A stretch of 64,000 bases of DNA. Source: Candidatus Villigracilis saccharophilus (GTDB lineage Bacteria > Chloroflexota > Anaerolineae > Anaerolineales > Villigracilaceae). This document shows, in pieces, positions 42,678 through 52,060 of this stretch. Location: positions 434,001 to 498,000 of the forward strand of contig JADJNA010000047.1 of NCBI GenBank assembly GCA_016709305.1. The letters run 5' to 3'. Each line of letters starts with the position of its first letter. Positions within the stretch are counted from its first letter, which is position 1. The notes beneath the pieces were generated by a model. It saw nothing but the letters and a program-made list of their open reading frames with translations. It was not told the origin of the DNA and did no database searches. A program made the translations under genes and the position numbers.

Positions 42678-43595
42678 ATGGCAAGACGAAAAGCGCCCGA
42701 AGAACTCTCCGTTGAAGAATTGCGCCGCCTCCTGGTGGAGAAACGGCGCGGCGCGCGCAAAGAACGTTTAGAACATTTTCGTCGAACCGGGCGTGTTGTG
42801 ACAGTTGCGCCGGACATGTCTGATTTTGACTCACAGACGCAGTCATCCGCGCCGGTAGTTGATACTGCAGACGCAGACGGATCAGCACTTGAACTGGGTC
42901 CCTCCAACCCGCGCCGCAAATGGATGGATCGCATCCTGCTTGGCGTGGAAGTGCTGGCCGTCATTGGCCTGGTCGCAGTGCTATTAAATGGACTTGGTCT
43001 TCTTCGCACTCTTAACACAGAGGTAGCCGCGGCGCTTAACCCCGTAACCGCCACCCCCACACCGTTGATCATGGCTGTAGTTTTGCCTTCGGGTCACGTG
43101 CCTCCAGACGAGCAGGGAAATACGCGCCCTAATGAGGCGGAAATCCCTGAACACCTGCGGCCGATGGTGCAGTCGCTCGCGAACATTCCCATCCCCACTG
43201 CGGCTCCAGATCAGGGAATCCGAATTCAGATTCCCGCCATCAACATTGATGCCCCTATCGTTCAGGGAGATGGATGGGAGCAGCTCAAAAAGGGCGTCGG
43301 TCAATACGCAGGTTCCGCAGACCCTGGCACAGATGGAAATGTGGTACTTTCAGCACATAATGACGTGTATGGTGAGATATTCCGCTACCTGGATAAACTC
43401 GCTCCCGGCGACCAGGTCATTATCTCTACCCGCCAACGCCAGTATGTTTATATCGTAGATCGAACAATATTGGTGGAACCAACCGCTGTGGAAGTGATGG
43501 CATCCACAGGCTCACCGACCGTGACTTTGATCTCATGTTATCCATATCTTGTTGATACACAGCGCATTGTTGTCTTTGCGCGATTACAAAACTAG
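42678..43595 (+). CDS. Membrane-anchored sortase
   Basis: A 305-residue protein with a basic cytoplasmic N-terminus of about 90 residues, one membrane helix (about 98-118), a Pro-rich linker and a sortase domain (about 175-305). The catalytic residues are visible: His in VLSAHNDVYG, Cys in TLISCYPY and Arg in DTQRIVVFARL. It resembles the class D/E-like sortases of filamentous Chloroflexota. Sortases attach surface proteins to the wall or to each other; no sorting signal was seen at the visible ends of the large surface proteins at 50-64 kb. A small membrane protein gene follows 10 bases later. Confidence 0.88.
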   Translation: MARRKAPEELSVEELRRLLVEKRRGARKERLEHFRRTGRVVTVAPDMSDFDSQTQSSAPVVDTADADGSALELGPSNPRRKWMDRILLGVEVLAVIGLVAVLLNGLGLLRTLNTEVAAALNPVTATPTPLIMAVVLPSGHVPPDEQGNTRPNEAEIPEHLRPMVQSLANIPIPTAAPDQGIRIQIPAINIDAPIVQGDGWEQLKKGVGQYAGSADPGTDGNVVLSAHNDVYGEIFRYLDKLAPGDQVIISTRQRQYVYIVDRTILVEPTAVEVMASTGSPTVTLISCYPYLVDTQRIVVFARLQN

Positions 43596-43605
43596 GAGAA
43601 ATAAA

Positions 43606-43773
43606 ATGGCTAAGAAAAACAAAAGACCTGCAGCAGCCCGAATGGCGACACCCGCCGCGCCCGTGGAATTCAATCCCGATTATTCCAATGTCAAGAAAGA
43701 CCTTGCCCGCATTGGCATTCTGGCAGGAACTTTCTTTATCGGACTCATCGTTCTATCTTTCTTTGTAAAGTAG
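43606..43773 (+). CDS. Small single-pass membrane protein
   Basis: A 55-residue product from ATG 43606 behind TAGGAG. A basic, Ala/Pro-rich N-terminus (MAKKNKRPAAARM) is followed by a membrane helix at about 33-54 (IGILAGTFFIGLIVLSFFV). It is cotranscribed with the sortase and ends in a strong hairpin. No family is recognised; it may accompany the sortase in the membrane. Confidence 0.75.
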   Translation: MAKKNKRPAAARMATPAAPVEFNPDYSNVKKDLARIGILAGTFFIGLIVLSFFVK

Positions 43774-43775
43774 AA

Positions 43776-43824
43776 ATTTTAGGGTGTACGCCAAAGAAGG
43801 AATATTCTGCGTACGCCCTAAAAT
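43776..43824 (+). terminator. Long hairpin terminator after the sortase operon
   Basis: A 16-bp stem (43776-43791 with 43809-43824, one G-T pair) starts with ATTTTAGGG, encloses a 17-base loop and ends CCCTAAAAT. Runs of T/A at both bases could let it act in both directions. Confidence 0.8.
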
Positions 43825-44040
43825 GTTTCCATAATACTCCCAACGAAATAAAGCGTGTCGTCTATCTGGTTCGAATTGCGTGTTGACACCTATCTAGAGT
43901 TCAATAAAACCAGTCAGAATGCGGTCGGCCCAGTTGTTCAAGGGCGGAGTCCAAGAATGCCATGTGGGAAAATATGGGAATATTGTGCCATATGTTTGAA
44001 AATCAGTCAGGGTGTGCGCATCATATTTCAGGAGCATAAA

Positions 44041-44376
44041 ATGGCATCTGCTCAAAGCACTGTGGATTTTCTTGTCGGCCAAATGTTGGCGGCAGGAGAA
44101 ATTTCCCATAAAAAAATGTTCGGCGAATACGGGATATACTGCGACGGAAAAATGGTCGCTTCAATCTGTGATAACAAACTTTTTATCAAGCCGACTGCCC
44201 GCGGAAGAGCGTATATTGGGGAGGTCGTGGAAGAGTCACCCTACCCTGGTGCGAAGCCGCATTTTTTGATCTCCAACGAAAAATCAAACAATGGGCATTG
44301 GCTGGGCGAATTGATCAGGATCACAGCCGAAGAACTTCCCATGTCAGTAAAAAAGAAAAAAGCCGGAAAATCCTAA
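44041..44376 (+). CDS. TfoX N-terminal domain protein
   Basis: A 111-residue protein from ATG 44041, with CAGGAG upstream; the frame is open to 43855 but without a site. It matches the TfoX_N domain: KKMFGEYGIYCDGKMVASIC, DNKLFIKPT and PYPGAKPHFLIS. In gamma-proteobacteria TfoX controls competence, but stand-alone N-terminal domains are widespread and of unknown role. It ends in a Lys-rich tail. The 267 bases before it hold the sortase terminator and otherwise nothing that I could identify. Confidence 0.85.
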   Translation: MASAQSTVDFLVGQMLAAGEISHKKMFGEYGIYCDGKMVASICDNKLFIKPTARGRAYIGEVVEESPYPGAKPHFLISNEKSNNGHWLGELIRITAEELPMSVKKKKAGKS

Positions 44377-44466
44377 AACAACCACCCGCATGGGTGCTAT
44401 AATGATAAACATACTTTCGTGAAGTTTCCCCATTAATATGGAATAAAATTCCAGAAGGATAAACCG

Positions 44467-44606
44467 ATGCCAGCAGTGAATTATCAATACGAAAAACGCA
44501 AAAAGAGTTGGAAAAGAAAAAAAAGAAAGCTGAAAAAGATCGCCAGAAAGAGATCAAAAAGAACAGCAACAAGCCTAGAGACTCCGCCCCCACCTGTGGC
44601 TCCTGA
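44467..44606 (+). pseudogene. Small Lys-rich protein, probably one base short
   Basis: ATG 44467 follows AGAAGG. As read, it encodes 48 residues beginning MPAVNYQYEKRKKSW and ending at 44613. If one A is added to the A-run near 44498-44502, the frame becomes YEKRKKELEKKKKKAEK and ends at the TGA 44604-44606. That second version matches a common family of small, charged bacterial proteins starting MP-NYEKR-KEL-KK, so a 1-nt loss in a homopolymer is the better explanation. Function unknown. Confidence 0.5.
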
Positions 44607-44636
44607 AAAATAGACTTGCAACATAAAGAGCTAACG

Positions 44637-44674
44637 AACAACCTCCCTCACAAACATCTGCAAGGGAGGTTGTT
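44637..44674 (+). terminator. Intrinsic terminator
   Basis: AACAACCTCCCT (44637-44648) pairs fully with 44663-44674 around a 14-base loop, followed by TTATTAAAC. It ends the unit containing the TfoX-like and Lys-rich genes. Confidence 0.8.
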
Positions 44675-44707
44675 TTATTAAACATATAATTTGATGGAAG
44701 CATCCTC

Positions 44708-44914
44708 ATGAACAAAATAATGATCATGATTGATTGGAACTATTATGGCGCAGGTACAACAAAAACAGAACGGGCAATCGTTTGGACTTTTGGAATGCCT
44801 GGCACGGTAATATTTGCTCAGGATATACTGGGCGGTGTGACCGCCAACTCCCTGAATAACTGCAAACATTTTTATCATTCACCGCTCCAGCCTGAAGAAA
44901 CAGGGTCGAATTGA
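44708..44914 (+). CDS. Doubtful 68-residue hypothetical protein
   Basis: An open frame from ATG 44708 with GGAAG 7 bases upstream and a TATAAT at 44685-44690. The product has no recognised motif, and its composition (MNKIMIMIDWNYYGAG at the start) does not look strongly coding. Its stop overlaps the region just before the antiporter start, so it might be a leader or simply chance. Without it, 44614-44916 holds only the terminator above. Confidence 0.3.
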   Translation: MNKIMIMIDWNYYGAGTTKTERAIVWTFGMPGTVIFAQDILGGVTANSLNNCKHFYHSPLQPEETGSN

Positions 44915-44916
44915 AT

Positions 44917-46119
44917 ATGAATCATGAAACTTCCCTTCTGGCAACGATCGCCGTCAGCCTTGTGTTTGCCTTCTTCGGCGGGTTTATTGCAGTGCGGCTG
45001 CATCTTCCTGCGATTATTGGCTATCTGTTGGCCGGGATCATCGTTGGGCCTTTTACGCCGGGCTTTGTTGCTGATTCCAAATTGGCGCTTGAACTGGCTG
45101 AGATCGGTGTCATCCTATTAATGTTCGGGGTTGGGACTCATTTTTCAGTCAGGGATCTGATGGCTGTGCGTGCCATTGCTTTACCGGGGGCGCTCTTGCA
45201 GATCGTGGCTGCCACAGTATTTGGTATGGGCATATCCAGGCTGTGGGGTTGGACATTGGGAAGTGGATTAGTCTTTGGTCTGGCCTTATCGGTTGCAAGC
45301 ACGGTCGTTTTGTTAAGAGCCATCGAAGCACAGGGGATGCTTGATTCACAGGATGGTCGAATCGCGATTGGATGGCTTATCGTTGAAGATATTGTCATGG
45401 TGCTGGTGTTGGTGCTTTTGCCGGTTTTCTCTTTTTCGCTGGGAGGTATTCCTTCAGAGACCATAGCGGCTCAAAATATTTGGGCTACCATCGGCATCAC
45501 ATTGGGCAGGATCATTTTATTTGTAGCCATCATGCTTATTGCAGGACGCCGTTATTTTCCCTGGTTGTTGCAACGCGTGGAAAAACTAGGTTCGCAGGAA
45601 CTATTTACGCTCGCTGTTGTCACACTTGCGCTCGGTGTGGCCTTTGGTTCAGCGTATTTTTTCGGTGTTTCTTTCGCGTTGGGCGCATTCTTCGCGGGAG
45701 TGGTTATTAATGAATCAGACCTCAGCCATCGGGCTACGCATGATCTGCAGCCGCTGCAAAACGCATTTACCGCTTTGTTCTTTGTTTCCGTCGGCATGTT
45801 GTTTGATCCCACAATTTTGATCCGCGAGCCTTTGCAGGTATTGACTGTGCTGGCAATCATTGTGATCGGGAAATCGCTCGCGGCATTTTGGATCGTGCGC
45901 CTGTTGAAGTATCCTCTGGCTACCGCCTGGACCGTTTCGGTTGCCCTGGCGCAAATTGGGGAATTTTCCTTTATCCTGGCCGGGCTTGGCTTGCAGCTTG
46001 GTTTACTTTCTCAAGATGGACAGAGCCTGATCGTTGCAGGCGCGCTGCTTTCGATCACAATCAATCCACTGCTTTTTTATTTGGCATCCAAACGGAATCT
46101 TGTAACGACTGGATCATAA
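44917..46119 (+). CDS. CPA2-family cation:proton antiporter (KefB/YbaL-like), without RCK domain
   Basis: A 400-residue membrane protein with about twelve helices. HLPAIIGYLLAGIIVGPFTP and GVILLMFGVGTHFSVRDLM, then ALSVASTVVLLRA and IGWLIVEDIVMVLVLVLLP, are hallmarks of KefB/YbaL-type antiporters. YbaL and KefB carry a C-terminal TrkA-N (RCK) domain; this protein stops at the end of the membrane part. The tnpB element begins about 40 bases later, so truncation is possible, but antiporters of this short form also exist naturally. TTG 44911 is an alternative start; no strong ribosome site is seen. Confidence 0.88.
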   Translation: MNHETSLLATIAVSLVFAFFGGFIAVRLHLPAIIGYLLAGIIVGPFTPGFVADSKLALELAEIGVILLMFGVGTHFSVRDLMAVRAIALPGALLQIVAATVFGMGISRLWGWTLGSGLVFGLALSVASTVVLLRAIEAQGMLDSQDGRIAIGWLIVEDIVMVLVLVLLPVFSFSLGGIPSETIAAQNIWATIGITLGRIILFVAIMLIAGRRYFPWLLQRVEKLGSQELFTLAVVTLALGVAFGSAYFFGVSFALGAFFAGVVINESDLSHRATHDLQPLQNAFTALFFVSVGMLFDPTILIREPLQVLTVLAIIVIGKSLAAFWIVRLLKYPLATAWTVSVALAQIGEFSFILAGLGLQLGLLSQDGQSLIVAGALLSITINPLLFYLASKRNLVTTGS

Positions 46120-46155
46120 AAGTAATCTGATTTGAAAGGTCATCGAGACCTCGGC

Positions 46156-47360
46156 AAGAAACTCCCTGCTTTAGCAGTGGAGAGGGATAGCCGCTGGCGA
46201 TGTACATTCGCTAGAACAGTTTCAATAGATTGAAGCTGCGGGATAATCACGCCATGAAATTGGTCGCTCAAATAAAACTCCTGCCTGCGCCTGAACAAGC
46301 GCAAGCCCTTCGTAAAACTCTTGAGGTTGCAAACGCCGCCTGCAATTACATCAGCGAACAGGCGTGGGAGAGTCAGACATTCAAACAATTTCCAATCCAC
46401 AAACTTACGTATTACGATGTCAAGGAAATGTTTGGCTTGACCGCACAGGTGGTTGTTCGTTGCATCTCGAAAGTTGCAGATGCTTATAAGCTGGATAGAA
46501 AAGTCAAACGTACTTTCAAGCCGCATGGCGCGATTGCTTTTGATGACCGCATCCTGACCTACAAACTGGACAGGATGGAGTTGAGCATCTGGACAGTAGT
46601 GGGCAGACAAAGATGTCCTTTGCCTGCGGAAAACGCCAGCTTGATTGCTCAAAGGCCAGCATGGGGAAAGCGACTTGTGTCTGGTCAAGGTAGGTTTTAC
46701 CTGATGGTTGTCTGCGAAGTGGAGACACCCAAGCCAATTGACGTGGAAGGGGTGTTGGGGGTTGATCTGGGTCTTGTCCAGATCGCCGCAACTTCGGACG
46801 GTGGCGGGTTCAGCGGCGCGGCGATCGAAGATAACCGCCGAAAGTTGGACATCGCAGAAGCAATTTGCAAAAGAAACAGACCAAATCCGCCAGACGAAAA
46901 CTCAAGAAAATATCCGGTGTTCAATCCCGTTTTCAAAAAATAACCAACCATAGAATCAGCAAAATTCTCGTACAGATTGCGTATGACACTCATCGAGCGA
47001 TTGCCCTTGAAGAATTGGGCGGTATCCATGAGCTCCGAAAAGGACGCAAGCAGAGAGCGAGACATGCTGAATTGGTCGTTCTACCAACTGAGGCAGTACA
47101 TCGTTTACAAGCCGAGCGCGTGGGGTTCCTGTGATCTTCGTTGATCCAAGAAACACCTGCGCACCTGCCCTGAATGTGGTTGTGTTGATAAAGCCAATCG
47201 TAAGTCTCAATCTGTTTTCCTTTGTAGCGCATGCAACTTCTCTGGCAATGCGGACATCGTAGCGGCTGTGAATATCGCAGTCAGGGCAGAAGTAAACCTG
47301 CCAATGGTCTCGAACCTTCGTGTTCAGGGACAAAGCCCCCTGCTTTAGCTGTGGGGTTCG
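46156..47360 (+). mobile_element. IS200/IS605-family tnpB-only element, decayed
   Basis: The element has a broken tnpB between two related hairpins. At the left, CTCC-CTGC-TTTA-GCAG-T-GGAG (46162-46182). At the right, CCCC-CTGC-TTTA-GCTG-T-GGGG (47336-47356), overlapping the tnpB stop. Subterminal hairpins that resemble each other are normal for this family, and no target duplication is expected. There is no tnpA nearby. Exact ends cannot be fixed by eye. Confidence 0.75.
46254..47348 (+). pseudogene. tnpB: TnpB (RuvC-type RNA-guided nuclease), several frameshifts
   Basis: The first frame, from ATG 46254, covers the wedge and REC-like region and the first RuvC motif with its Asp (GVDLGLVQIAATSDGG). 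It fails near 46860. A second frame carries QKKQTKSARRKLKK and the second RuvC motif with Glu (IALEELGGIH). Further indels follow, and a third frame has the zinc ribbon CPECGCVDKANRKS...CSACNF and the last motif NADIVAAVNIA. At least three frame breaks are needed, so the nuclease is inactive as read. Restored length would be about 365 residues. The right-end hairpin region would form the 3' part of an omega RNA. Confidence 0.85.
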
Positions 47361-47398
47361 TTTACATCTGATAGGGGGCAGAATCCACACAAGTGCGA

Positions 47399-48674
47399 AT
47401 GATGGCTGAGACCGTATTAGTCGATGTGCAAAAAGATTTTGATCTTCAAAGTTTGGGCAATGCCATCGTCACCGCAGATTTCATCATGCGCAATCTTGGC
47501 AATGCTTCCGAGAGCATGGCTGTCCGATTCCCGATTGCAGCACAGAATGGGCGTTTCGAGTATCCCGAGATCGCTGATTTGAAGATCTCTGTCGACAGGA
47601 AAAAGATCGAGCATCGCCGTACCAGCTTTCCCGATGAAGGAGACCCGAGCCAAATGATCCCCTGGGCGGAGTTCGATATTACCTTCCCGCCTGGACAGGA
47701 TGTTTCCATTCAAGTCAAATATAAGTTGAAGGGATCGGGGTATGCCCCTTACACCGCCTTTTACTACATCCTCGAATCGGGTGCGGGCTGGAAGGATACC
47801 ATCGGCAGCGCGGATATTATTTTGCGACTGCCTTATGAAGCCAATCCGCAAAATGTGGTTATTGGGCTGCAGATCGGATGGGCGCAAACCACGCCCGGAG
47901 GAGTCTTTCAGGGGAACGAGGTGCGCTGGCATTTTGATAACTTTGAGCCTGGTCCACATGAAGCCATTCATAACATGGAGTTCGCGCTCGTAGCCCCATC
48001 AGTTTGGAACAACCTGCTCATCGCGCGCGCAAATGTTACCAAGTCCCCCAATGACAGCGAAGCCTGGGGGCAACTTGGAAAGGCTTACAAGTCCGTATTT
48101 TTGATGCATAAATATTATCGGGATGATGACGCCGGAAAGGAACTTTACAAACTGGCTATTGAAGCCTACGAAAAGTGTCTCGCGCTCAACCCCAAGGATG
48201 CGCAATGGCATGCCGGTTTTGCCGACCTGCTTGCCAATCATGCTTTCTGGAATTCTTTTTTTGACCAACCCAACTATGGATGTTTACCGTGCATTCAATG
48301 AAATACATACGGCACTCGAGCTGGCCCCGAAGGATACCAGGGTTCTGGAGATCGCAGAATCAATTTATTTAATGTTCCCAGAGGGAATGATAAAAACTGA
48401 AAACGGATACGATTTCCCGTGGCTGACTCAAACTCCCACTCCGCTTCCTGTCCCCCTGACAATAGCGCCTGCTGAAAGTACAGTTGCCACCTCGGCTGTA
48501 GATGAAACGGCAACTCTTGTTCCACGTATTGCGAATACGCCCCTCCCCATCTCCAGCCCCGGTAAAAACGAAACCACACCTGCGCCAAAAACAACCCCGC
48601 CCTGCGGGGCAGCAGCACTGGCTCCGCTAACGATCGGCATATGGTTGGTCAATAAACGCAAGCCGCTGCATTAA
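47399..48674 (+). pseudogene. Surface/secreted TPR protein, frameshifted and probably 5'-truncated
   Basis: The first frame (ATG 47399 to 48301) encodes a beta-rich region (LVDVQKDFDLQSLGNAIVTA, GQDVSIQVKYKLKGSGY) and the start of a TPR repeat (EAYEKCLALNPKDAQWHAGFADLL). It breaks near 48275. The next frame continues the second TPR (VYRAFNEIHTALELAPKD), then a Pro/Thr-rich stretch and a C-terminal hydrophobic helix with basic tail (LAPLTIGIWLVNKRK), a membrane-anchor pattern. An exported protein should start with a signal peptide. None is present, and the tnpB element ends just before the first codon, so the 5' end was probably removed by the insertion. Family not recognised. Confidence 0.65.
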
Positions 48675-48753
48675 ACCAGAGTCTGCCTACGCTCAAGCAG
48701 ATATTCCAAAACTCATTCACGATAAGAAATAAGGTTTAACCACAAAGATCCAA

Positions 48754-48761
48754 TATTTTAA
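48754..48761 (+). repeat. Target-site duplication, left copy
   Basis: TATTTTAA directly precedes the left inverted repeat of the IS4-family element and recurs at 49928-49935. The flanking bases allow 8 to 10 bp. Confidence 0.8.
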
Positions 48762-49927
48762 TTCTCTACCGTACATGAATAAGAGCCTCCAAAGGTAGAA
48801 AGTGAAATGTGGGCTGAAAGTCAAGGGAATGTTTCAAGGCATACTTGATCCAATCCAAGCCCAAACGAAAGAGGCTTTTATCGCGACGATCTGTGCGATC
48901 AATCAAGGATAGCTTACCTTCAGCAATGACGCGCAAGCCTTGAGTGATCATCCAAAGGTAAGCCAGACAGGCAGCAATCAACAAACGACTTAAACGAGCA
49001 GGATCAGCCAAGTGACTCTTGTGAATATGAAAGCCTCTGCTTTTTTGGTCAGAGAAGAATGTTTCAATCCGAAATCGTCGCCGATAATACCGACAGGCTT
49101 CATAAGCCTTCCTCATATTGGTGATCAGAAAAATAGGTTCTTCATACTCAGAACCCCACCAACCAATGACATTCAATGTCACTGTTGAAGTCTGAGTAAA
49201 ACCAACGTTCTTCAAGTAAAAGAGTACCCTTCTGCAATGGATAGTCTCGAATCGGTTGACCGTTTATCGGTCTGGACATAAATTTGTGGTGAAGTTCGTA
49301 AAACGTATTGCCAAGAGGTGTTTTTCTCGATCCAGACGAGCATTTCGGTCGTATCGTACTCCGCGTCGCCTAACAAAACCACTTGGCTTTCCTTGGGCAG
49401 CAGAGGAATTACCTTTTCCAAGGCTTGAATATGTCGTTCAGCTGAAGCATGTCCTTTTTCCCCTGGACACCAGCCAGGCAATTGGCAACGCTCTTTCCTG
49501 ATATAACACGCCAACCATTAATACAATGCAACCACGTCCAGCCTGACTTCCATCCATCACCAACACCAATGGCAAATGCGATAGGGCTTCTAAAATCTGG
49601 CGCGCAAATGGCAGGTATACCGCTTCCACATCCAGATCGTCTTTAACCCAGCGCCTCATCCGCATCTCAACACTTTGATCTTTAGTTTTGCTTGGTATTT
49701 CTGAGCTCATCGTCGATAACTGAGCCTTACGACTCATGACAATGCCTGAAATCATCATCGCCAATGTTACTACTTGTCCTTGATGATCCAGTCTTAGCAT
49801 TTGCTTTATCGTTTTCTTCACTTTTGTGTATACTTTGTCTCGATCAGTCATAAGGTGCTCCTCTTCGGTTTGGACACCTTGAGTGTATCTTATGACTGAT
49901 TTTTACTCACATTTGTACGGTAGAGAA
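48762..49927 (-). mobile_element. IS4-family insertion sequence (1166 bp)
   Basis: The element has 14-bp terminal inverted repeats TTCTCTACCGTACA (48762-48775) and TGTACGGTAGAGAA (49914-49927), an intact 8-bp target duplication and one transposase gene on the minus strand. The preserved duplication means that it inserted recently and has not recombined. It entered next to the terminator of the M23-type gene. Confidence 0.88.
48766..49851 (-). pseudogene. IS4-family DDE transposase, two frameshifts
   Basis: Three consecutive frames build one protein. The first has the N-terminus and the first catalytic Asp in LVMDGSQAG. The second has the second Asp in VVLLGDAEYD. The third has the IS4 signature Y-(2)-R-(3)-E-(6)-K as YRRRFRIETFFSDQKSRGF. 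Breaks lie near 49450-49510 and 49213. Restored length is about 360 residues, normal for the family. With intact repeats and target duplication but a broken gene, either the copy died after insertion or the indels are sequence errors. Confidence 0.87.
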
Positions 49928-49935
49928 TATTTTAA
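49928..49935 (+). repeat. Target-site duplication, right copy
   Basis: TATTTTAA directly follows the right inverted repeat and matches 48754-48761. Confidence 0.8.
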
Positions 49936-49981
49936 AAAGAATAGACATGGCTACACCGAACAAATGCGATAGCCATGTCTA
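49935..49981 (-). terminator. Intrinsic terminator of the M23-type gene
   Basis: TAGACATGGCTA (49942-49953) pairs fully with 49970-49981 around a 16-base loop. On the minus strand it is followed by TTCTTTTTAAAA, which runs into the target duplication of the insertion sequence. Confidence 0.85.
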
Positions 49982-50010
49982 CTAATTCCTATAAATAATT
50001 ATCCGTACTT

Positions 50011-51987
50011 TTACTGAATCCCAACCCAATTCCCGGAAATCGGCATGTCGCCAGGATTCCCCAGCGCGAAGACCAGGTCAGCAAAGCCAATCGTATTACT
50101 GTTCCTCAGCATAAACACCCCATTGCGATAGACCCCGATCGTATCAACCCCATCATTATTCCAATCACCAGTCACAGGTTGGTCGCCCTTCAACCCATAA
50201 TTGAGCGCAACATCCGCAAAGCCACTGACGTTCGCGTTTTTCAGGAAAATCACCCCATTATTCGGACGAAATACTCCGGTGGTATCCAAGCCATCGCCAT
50301 TCCAATCGCCGACAATGCCAACATCACCCGGGTTACCAAGGAGAAAGGTCGTATCAGCATCTCCTGTGGAATTGCTGTTGCGCAACAAAAACTGACCATT
50401 GTGATAGACCCCAATCGTATCAACACCGTCTCCATCCCAATCCCCGGCAATCGGTTGATCGCCTGCCTGGCCGAAAGAAAGCACAATATCTGCGAAACCT
50501 AATGTATTTGAATTACGCAGGTAGAAAGTACCGTTTCGATAGACACCAATCGTATCTGTTCCATTACCATCCCAATCGCCCACTATAGGGTAATCTCCTC
50601 CCAATCCATAATTTATGACGACATTCGCGAATCCGTCAGTATTACTATTTTTCAAGTACAAGGCTCCATTGGTTGGCCGAAAGACTCCAGTCGCATAATT
50701 TGTGATGATTGGAGATGCAGGGAGTGCTTCGCTAAGCAGCAAATTGTTATTAATGTCCTTTTTTACGCCTGCTTTCTCGAGCCACATATAACCAGGATCC
50801 GTATCATAACTCCAACGGCCACTATGAACATACCATCCCGAGAGAGGCGTGCCATTAATCGCGACAAGCGCTCCATTGTGTTTAAGAGTGAAATGAACGT
50901 GAGGAACAGATGATGCACCGCCAGAGCATGTGGCTTCTGCAGGTGTATTTGCGACCACACCTATTTTGTCATTTTGTTTAATTGAACCTGAAAAGCTTTG
51001 TATGTTTTCAAGATGATAATAAGTTGTTTCCCAGCCATCTGCATGTAAAATTTTAAAATAACACGCAGAAACTTGGATCGGAATTCCTGCAGCGCTTGCA
51101 ACTATCCAGGTATTGCTTGTATCAGATCCCCAGGAAAGACCTCCAGGATAGAAATCCAAAGAAGAAGCATCCCGGAACGTGCAATTTGTATTAGTGATAC
51201 ATCCGCTGTTATCATGAACGCCCCCAAATCTCCATGATGTTCCCTGTAAATAGGGGAGTTGTAATAAGTTATCCGGCGCGGCTGACATTCCTGCTTCCGC
51301 AGACAGGCTTACAAGGTTTTTTTCATCAAGCGGACTATTATTTCCAAACAATCTTGCATAAGTCTGGTAAAAGCCATTGGCTTGGCTGTTATCCAGTATC
51401 ATTGATATATTTTTTTCATTCATTGCGGCAAGTCCAGCGATAATCGCATAGGTCCCCGCATTGGTGCCTGATGCTACACTGACAGTATACCCATCCGAAG
51501 TAACAAAAGATTCCAGAGACCGCTGTGAAACAGACAGCGGAGAGTAGGAATAAAGATGCAAATAATAAGCCTCTGTCATTTTATTTGACAGGTATTCAAC
51601 CTGAGAAATAAAATGACCGGCATCCAAACCAAAAGCATCTTCCATTTTTTCAGTATTAGGATTGGAAATTAATTGGGAATGAATTTCCAACAAGGTCAGA
51701 TAAATTTTTGGGTTTATACTGAAATATTCCGAGCGGCCATATAGATCATCAGCATATATCAACAGATGAGGGGCATTTGTGCTGAGGTAAGATTTCAAAC
51801 TAAAATCCCCCACATTAGGTCCGTACACAAACTCGCCATCTGACAAAATTATGCTTGCAGCTAAACCGGAATTATCCTTCGCTTGAACCCCCTCAGGAAC
51901 CGCAAACGCGCAGAACAAAATGCAAATTAATAATGAGCTGGTGAAAACTACATTTTTGAATTGACTGATTTGATTCCTGGATGTCAT
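50011..51987 (-). CDS. Secreted M23-type peptidase-like protein with five C-terminal FG-GAP-like repeats
   Basis: A 658-residue protein with a signal peptide (1-36, ending VQA). The middle (about 250-410) resembles M23/LytM peptidases: WRFGGVHDN, SSLDFYPGG, ADGWETTYYHLENI and the HxH motif in VPHVHFTLKHNG. The first zinc ligand (H and D of HxxxD) is less certain because of an insertion (CITNTNC). Residues about 430-658 are five repeats of about 46 residues with GDWDGDGVDTIGVYHNGQF and LRNSNTxGFAD, related to FG-GAP/VCBS beta-propeller blades. AAGGAA precedes the ATG. The 5' leader carries two c-di-GMP-I riboswitches, so the protein is probably a cell-wall or matrix enzyme controlled by c-di-GMP. 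Confidence 0.82.
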   Translation of the reverse strand: MTSRNQISQFKNVVFTSSLLICILFCAFAVPEGVQAKDNSGLAASIILSDGEFVYGPNVGDFSLKSYLSTNAPHLLIYADDLYGRSEYFSINPKIYLTLLEIHSQLISNPNTEKMEDAFGLDAGHFISQVEYLSNKMTEAYYLHLYSYSPLSVSQRSLESFVTSDGYTVSVASGTNAGTYAIIAGLAAMNEKNISMILDNSQANGFYQTYARLFGNNSPLDEKNLVSLSAEAGMSAAPDNLLQLPYLQGTSWRFGGVHDNSGCITNTNCTFRDASSLDFYPGGLSWGSDTSNTWIVASAAGIPIQVSACYFKILHADGWETTYYHLENIQSFSGSIKQNDKIGVVANTPAEATCSGGASSVPHVHFTLKHNGALVAINGTPLSGWYVHSGRWSYDTDPGYMWLEKAGVKKDINNNLLLSEALPASPIITNYATGVFRPTNGALYLKNSNTDGFANVVINYGLGGDYPIVGDWDGNGTDTIGVYRNGTFYLRNSNTLGFADIVLSFGQAGDQPIAGDWDGDGVDTIGVYHNGQFLLRNSNSTGDADTTFLLGNPGDVGIVGDWNGDGLDTTGVFRPNNGVIFLKNANVSGFADVALNYGLKGDQPVTGDWNNDGVDTIGVYRNGVFMLRNSNTIGFADLVFALGNPGDMPISGNWVGIQ

Positions 51988-52060
51988 GAAAATATTCCTT
52001 CATATGAGCATCCAGATCTTTTGCATTTTTGAAATGTAAGAAATCTCGACTGCTCGTTTT

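Noticed and set aside
43855..44040. N-terminal extension of the TfoX-like protein
   Set aside because: The added residues do not match the family, and CAGGAG lies just before ATG 44041.
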